The notes beneath the pieces were generated by a model that did no database searches, was not told the DNA's origin, and saw only the letters and a list, made by a program, of their open reading frames with translations. 64,000 nt of DNA from Taxillus chinensis (Eukaryota; Streptophyta; Magnoliopsida; Santalales; Loranthaceae): positions 35,171,664 to 35,235,663 of the forward strand of contig CM042088.1 of assembly GCA_023512835.1 (NCBI GenBank). Reading direction: 5' to 3'. Every line of letters starts with the position of its first letter. The first letter of the stretch is position 1. Both the position numbers and the translations under genes were made by a program. This document shows, piece by piece, positions 58,348 through 64,000 of this stretch.

Positions 58348-59112
58348 CTTTGGGTCCATGTGACACGGTTGATTTGGACAGGTAGCTAAGGCTTCGAGCT
58401 AGTGACATGGAGGTGGTTATTAATAGGTGGCCGAGGCCCCTAAGTTGGTAACATGGAGGTAATTATTGATAGGTGATTATGAGATTAACATACCATAACC
58501 TGAGATGATGGTGAGTTGGTTGTGATAGGGCAAAGTGTCCTAAGTTGGTGAACTGTTCAATCATTGATTGTGTTTGTTAACAAGTTGAGTCCGATGAATT
58601 ATAATAAGAACCTTAGTAGTTGAATAACACTACACCTGCATGTAGTATTCACGATTGTTTACATAGTATGGTAGTGTGAAGTGATGAGTCGCCTATTGAG
58701 CTTATAGCTCATCCTATTTATTATTTGTCTTTCAAGAGTCTCTAGAGACTAGTGAAGGTTTTTTCCTTATAAGATACTTCCCACACCTTGACGTATTATT
58801 TTACCTATGCTTTTGAGTTTATTTGTTTTAGTCCCAAACAAGAATGCGTAGAAAGTTAGACGAAATTGAATATTAGCTATGATGTAATGATTGGTTTATC
58901 CTTCATAATTGTACTTAAGATGTTTATTATCATCATGTGTTAATGAGAAAATACACGATTATCCCTAGTATATAGTTGTATAGAATTATTTGAGACATCA
59001 CCTGTGATGTAATTTCTTCTAATGTTTGTCATCAATCCCGTGATCCTTCAGGTGTGAATATGAGAAAGTTATGTTTTCAGTTCTAAATTCATTAGAAATT
59101 AGAGGCGTAAGA

Positions 59113-59448
59113 TACTCTGGCACCAGGAGGGCTAATCCTAAGATATAGTTGACGACGAAGAGACAATGGAGATCAAAACGGTAACTATGAATACACAAAG
59201 TTTAAATTTAATATTTTAAAGAAATGTTGGAAAAAAATATTGGGACTATTATTTAGTGGCATGAAAAGTTACTTATTAAATTTTAAAAGTGTTCTTTTTA
59301 ATTAAGTTTTAACTAAATAATAGATTACCTGATCGTATGGAGAGAAAAATAAAACAAAATTTTGAATAATAAAAAGAATTTTTGTGATTTGTTTCTCTCT
59401 GCCACCAAAATATAGATCTTATTATCGACACCATCCCGTCTTTATATA

Positions 59449-59484
<36 letters not shown>

Positions 59485-59992
59485 TGTATATAAAGAGAAA
59501 GACATACTTCTTGTTCTTGCTTGTGTTTTAAATCATTGCCGTACTTGAATCACAAATATGAATTTTACTCTTTCCTCGAGTTTAATTAATTTAGTGCCCT
59601 TTAATATGTAAGAGTTACCCAAGTATTATAAGAATCAGTGAATCACTCCTACATGTGAGCACAGGTAGTAAGAATACGATAGAGGTACACGCATTCCTTC
59701 GATCGGTGTGATGGAACGCGAAAATCCATAATGTTAATAATTTTTTGATTTCAACAATCTTCAAGGGGCAATTATGTATGCCACGATAGATCTAAATTGT
59801 ACTTAAATTGAAGTCTTATTCGTAATTGCACTCACGGACTATTACACCAAGTTGATCCATGTCGCGGAATGTTCCTGCTCTATTCCCCCTAGGTTATGAT
59901 GGCATGTTTTGAAATATGAGTATTTGACTTCTAGACCTCAATTTAGGCCACTCTCAAAGGAAGAAATTTTATGTAAAGTATATATTGTCACT
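59113..59992 (+). other. Remnant after the old LTR, with a (GTAT)n microsatellite
   Basis: The first 40 bp (ggcaccaggagggctaatcc) parallel the primer-binding site and first leader bases of element A. The rest shows no coding homology. A TA/GTAT microsatellite lies at 59442-59492. The pentamer tcact (59988-59992) is the left half of the expected target duplication of the next element. Confidence 0.45.
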
Positions 59993-62230
59993 TGTCACGC
60001 CCCCCAAATTCCAGGGAACCCGGAACTAGGAACATGACTTCCCCTTGCCCGCACCCGAAAGGTCAAGGGGTTGGTGACTAGCACCAATAGAGACTACACC
60101 GCGGGTCTTGTCTCAAATATGCAACCCTGTACGGTCATACATCAAGGGTAATCCTGTACTTTCCCATACATCAACATTCATACAATAAGTCAAACAATCA
60201 TACAAACATCACATCACAAACAGTATGCAAATATAATCGTCCATGGACCCATGTCCGGGATACAAACATAAGACAATACACAATACAGAATACGATCGTA
60301 TCATACATCGAGTAGTGGGCACGTCCTCCTGGAAGAAAGTCCTCCACTAGTCTCGGGTCACACCTGAAAAAGGTAAACAACAAGTAGGGGTGAGCGACAA
60401 GCTCAGGTAGGTGACCCCAACGCTCCACATCATGCGGACATACAAGTCTATACTACATGCTCGTGTACTCGTGCACTCGTGTAGTGTGCACAATCATCAG
60501 GACTCGGCCCGCAAACAAACATCAGGACCTAGCCTCGCCCACACAGACAACTTGTCCACGATCCTCAACAGGATCCCGGCTCAGGGCACTTAGCCCTAGC
60601 TCCACGAGCTCAACGGCTCAACTCAGGCCTTAGCTTGTCCACGCGCAATATGCCCGGCCACGGTCGCCACACAAGCCCGCCATCGGTGCATATGCTGCCA
60701 CGTCAACCACATAGCACCATCGGTGCATCACGGTGAGAACCCAAACAAGTCACGGAGTCCATGCCCCAATACCTCACACCAACATACTAACATGAGTATG
60801 GCATGTCATTCTCAACATTTCCTTTGGAACCGTAGCGGTCTTCACAAGTAAAACCTCAATCCTTGATTTATGAAGGAAGTACTCATAGCGCCTATTTTCT
60901 TGAAATCCAAAGTCCCGGCATTGGGTTCCCATATCATAAATAAGATAATCTGATTTTTGGGGATTCTTCCGAGATGTTTAACCCCACTTTCCAAAAAATT
61001 CACCACTACGAACTTTTGGGTTTTTCCGAGATTTTACACTAAATCCCAATTTTCACATTTTGAAAGAGTGGGAATTAATTTTTCTAGTATTTTTCTTTGA
61101 ATCCAAATGGGGAGTATTTCGTTATTTACATTGTAACTTAATACTTAAATGTGGAGAGGCATAATGGTTTACAATGTAAATGTCCATTACGGTGCGGTTG
61201 CAGCTTCTGCAGAACCTTCTTTCGCAGAACACCGCTTCTGCGATCCAGGACTACTAATCCGGACTATCGATCCGGACTAACTCCTCCGGACTACCGATCC
61301 GGACTAACTCCTCCGGACTAACTAAGTTGCTGACTCCATAGCTGCGACTCCATAGCCTGCGACTACGAAGCTACCGACTCTACAATTCGCGACTACGAAG
61401 GCTCTTGACCGGTCCGTCGACCCTAACACTCGCCAGGGTACTGTTCATCATCGTTTTTGGCATGTTCTTCTTCCTGGAAGCAACCCAGTGACCCCCAGGA
61501 CACTCATAAACACATGTTTTACGCAATAAACCGCAATATTTACCTCAAAACGCGTCCTAAATGCCTCTAATTCGCACGATAAATGCGAGAAATACACACA
61601 AATCATATATTCATCTAGATCTAAATCTAGACCTCCATGGTTGACTTCTCAACCCTCATAAAATACACACTCACACAACCAAAGATCACATATTCAAAGA
61701 TAGGATCGAGATAAGACGATTAAGGACACCTACCTGGAAAGGTTTATTGCGATCCACGAGCTCCAATCGCCTCAAAATCGCCAAGAAAGCTCTTCACGCT
61801 CTTCACCTTCTCTCTCTCTCTCTCCCTTGCTCAAACACGCACGCACCAATAATTGGCAATTAAAGAGATAAGGCAGTTCTTAAATACATATATACCGTTG
61901 CCAATAATTGGCCTCCCAAAGAATAATTGACCCGAACGCAATAATTGACCTCCCGAGGTCACGAACTCCAAATTGAGTCAAATTATTGTCAAAACGCTCG
62001 AAATAACGAGCACAACACTGTTCAGATATTATCACACTCAAATGATCGCTCAAACGCAAAGTCAATCAATAAATCCCGAAAAGTCAATAATCGGGTCAAA
62101 CGGGGCCCCGACTCGAAATCGGGTCCAAGTACGGTCAAAATACTCACATCGACGGCTACACTACCGTCCGGATAGTTACATTCCCATAGAATGACTATCT
62201 CTCAAAACTACCCAAATACGAGTCTTTACA
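59993..62230 (-). mobile_element. Complete 3' LTR of element C
   Basis: 2238 bp, TGTCACGCC to GAGTCTTTACA, directly followed by the complement of a polypurine tract. It is collinear with 40073-42359, but the minisatellite (61250-61400) is shorter and preceded by a different short repeat with 'cttctgc/gcagaac' words (61205-61250). Confidence 0.92.
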
Positions 62231-62514
62231 TCCTCCCCACCTTAGGACTTTTCGTCCTCGAAAATAAAACACAAGCCCAAAAGACACAAACAAAATCCAA
62301 GCTCAAGCACCGCATAACAAGAAGACACAAAATATGATCATCAACATGATCACCAACCACACAGTGCAATGTAACTCACAACAAGCCAAAAAGGCTCACA
62401 CGATGCCAGGATGCCAACAATCAACAAGCTACACAATATCTCAAACAACATATGCAAAACAAATGCATAAAACATAACTCATACCTCAGGGAAGGTCCTC
62501 ACATCCTCCCCACC
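62231..62514 (-). other. 3' leader of element C with two polypurine-tract copies
   Basis: Complement cctccccacc at 62232-62241 touches the LTR and is followed by 'ttaggacttttcgtcctcg'. A second cctccccacc at 62505-62514 is followed by 'tcaggaccgatcgtcctcg' and on its other side by 'ggtcctcaca', which mimics the LTR start. The two are 273 bp apart. Confidence 0.75.
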
Positions 62515-64000
62515 TCAGGACCGATCGTCCTCGAACGGCTCGGGATGAAGAACCCGCATCCGGCTCTCTTTCTCCCAAGTCTGCTCCTCCATGCCTCGGT
62601 GTCCCCATAACACCCGAACTAGTGGGATCGTCTTGCCTCGCAAGACCTGGTCCCGCCTGTCCAAAATCTGTGCCAGCATCTCAACAACGGCACCATCATC
62701 GCCCAAGTCTATCTCGTGATAGTCCAACACATGGGAAGGATCGGGGTGATACCGCCTCAACTAAGACACATGAAACACATCATGTACTCGCGCCAACTCC
62801 GGTGGCAAAGCTAATCGGTAAGCCACTGCGCCCACGGTGGCAACAATCTCAAACGGCCCCACAAAATGAGGAGAAAGTTTGGATCCACGTCCAAACCTCC
62901 GATGCCCTCGACGTGGTGAAACCCGCAAAAATACACGGTCCACCACCTCAAACCGCAAAGGTCGACGCCTCGGTCCGCGTAGGACTTCTGCCTACTCGCT
63001 CTGTCAACATGCGCTGCCGAATCACCGCACTATCTCTGTGGTCTCTCGGACCATATCGGGACCGAGAACCGCTATCTCTCCCATCTCGTGCCCAACACAA
63101 GGGTGATCTACAAGGCCGCCCATACGGCGCCTCATACGGAGCCATCCCAATCGTGGCTTGATAACGGTTGTTGTAAGAGAACTCTACCAAAGGAAGGTGA
63201 GTCTCCCAACAACCTCCAAAATCAAGGACACAGGCATGCAACATATCCTCAAGCATCCGAATCATCCGCTCCGACCGACCATCCGTCTGCGGATGAAAAG
63301 GTATCTGAGGTTCACCCTAGTACCCAAGGCTCGCCGCAATCGTCTCCAAACCGAGAGGTGAACCTCACGTCCCGATCAGATACAATAGACAATGGGACTC
63401 CATGCAACCGCACAATAACATCAATATACCTCTGTCCCAAAGTCCTCACCTGGGTCTATCTCTCGAATCGGAATAAAATGTGCCGATTTGGTCAATCGGT
63501 CGACAACTACCCATATGGTGTCGTGTCCCCTGGAACGAGGAAGTCCGGTGATAAAATCCATGGTTACGTGGTCCCATTTCCACTCGGCACCGGCAAGGAC
63601 CGCAACTCACCAGTGATCTCAGGTGCTCGCCTTGACCTGCCGACAAGTCAAACACCTCCTCACAAAATCAGCAACGGCCTTCTTCAGGCCTAGCCACCAA
63701 AACCGCCTCCTCACGGCATGGTATATCTTCGTCCCACCAGGATGTACACCTAGCCTTGATTGGTGAAATTCCTGAAGAACCTCCTCCTGAAGAGAAGTGG
63801 GAACTATCGGTCGACCCCTATACCTCAATATATGCTCGGCATCCTCGGTCCAATCGGAAGATGCCTGCCCGGTCCGAATCCTATCTCTCGATGACCTCAC
63901 AATCAACGTCCCCACTGATCCTCTATGATCCTGCGTCGTAACTCAAGGACTGCGACAATAACATTGAGGGTCCCTCGCCCCTCGCTGGTCACCATCTGCA
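62515..64000 (-). pseudogene. Element C integrase (C-terminal pol), with stop and frameshifts
   Basis: The C-terminal tail (LRRYHPDPSHVLDY...VRVLWGHRGMEEQTWEKES...RVLHPEPF) occupies 62760-62515. A TAG at 62763-62761 replaces the Gln of element A's HVSQLRRY. Upstream parts are [15 protein letters not shown] (about 62850), VEFSYNN (about 63190) and the core region near 63560-63400. The zinc-binding region (HQSRLGVHPGGTKIYHAVRRRFWW...CLTCRQVK, 63790-63640) is intact where element A's last cysteines are lost. Several frame changes coincide with CTG-to-CG differences from element A, so some could be sequence errors. Confidence 0.85.

Larger units (their letters stand above)
55815..59112 (+). mobile_element. 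Old plus-strand Tekay-like LTR split by a DNA element
   Basis: The start TGTAAGACAATC at 55815 resembles the family start TGTAAAGAC. 'tgctcaatttcgagtttgatc' follows near 55935. After the DNA element come 'gtcgcctattgagcttatagctcatcc' split across 58689-58715, 'gagactagtgaaggtttttt' (58747) and 'tgagacatcacctgtgatgta' (58990), parallel to blocks of the LTR at 40073. The end is ggcgtaaga at 59112. A degenerate TGGCACCAG in place of the primer-binding site follows at once, so this is a 5' LTR of a largely lost element. Confidence 0.6.
59993..64000 (-). mobile_element. Tekay-like gypsy element running off the right edge (element C)
   Basis: Sister of element A. It has a complete 3' LTR (59993-62230), the LTR-proximal polypurine tract, about 270 bp of 3' leader, a second polypurine-tract copy and pol read leftward from the window edge. 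Gag, protease and reverse transcriptase would lie to the right. It retains the region deleted from element A. It differs from A by many small changes concentrated at CTG/CAG positions. Confidence 0.9.

Overview
This is nuclear DNA of a flowering plant, almost certainly a eudicot; the species cannot be read from the sequence. The evidence is long AT-rich intergenic DNA, GT-AG introns, two plant-only gene families (a TRP-type telomere repeat-binding protein and GRAS transcription factors), and dense LTR retrotransposons. There are no operons, ribosome binding sites or CRISPR arrays, and I recognised no tRNA or rRNA genes. Most open frames longer than 60 codons lie in transposon or LTR sequence and are not host genes.

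Host genes. (1) 5486-9240 (+): a nine-exon TRP/TBP1-family gene. The exons I placed join into one frame of 671 codons, with a ubiquitin-like domain and a C-terminal telobox Myb domain. Its leader, probably containing an intron, and its promoter lie in about 3.7-5.5 kb. (2) 26261-28075 (-): an intact, intronless GRAS gene of the LISCL type (604 aa). (3) 49197-51015 (-): a paralogue of the same GRAS gene in the same orientation. It is broken by one extra C in a C run just inside the GRAS domain. The two GRAS copies also share upstream sequence, so they look like a local duplication later pushed apart by transposons.

Repeats dominate the rest. One lineage of long-LTR Ty3/gypsy elements (Tekay/Del-like, LTRs of about 1.6-2.4 kb beginning TGTCACGCC on the + strand when the element is on the minus strand) occurs at least eleven times. 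There is an element at the left edge (LTR 791-3175). A solo LTR (12050-13990) sits inside an older gag remnant. Others are a degraded LTR (about 19500-21199), a solo LTR with perfect 5-bp target duplication (30276-32286), and a plus-strand LTR (34284-43619) split by a nearly complete minus-strand element (35049-42359, target duplication GTCAG). Further copies are a solo LTR at 46395-48152, an old LTR at 55815-59112 split by a composite DNA element, and an element running off the right edge (59993-64000). Other elements are a degraded Ty1/copia (14340 to about 17400), a hAT relic with 8-bp target duplication (23859-25049), a CACTA end (23795), and a PIF/Harbinger-type MITE with TAA duplication (54216-54626).

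No undescribed multi-gene system was found. The most interesting signals are structural. The LTR family carries a positionally conserved cassette whose sequence is different in almost every copy. Its 3' end has a duplicated polypurine-tract/LTR-start module about 280 bp apart in two divergent lineages. A protease-RNase H fusion has removed the whole reverse transcriptase of one element. The right-most element differs from its sister systematically at CTG/CAG sites, which may be a base-calling artefact at methylated CHG sites.
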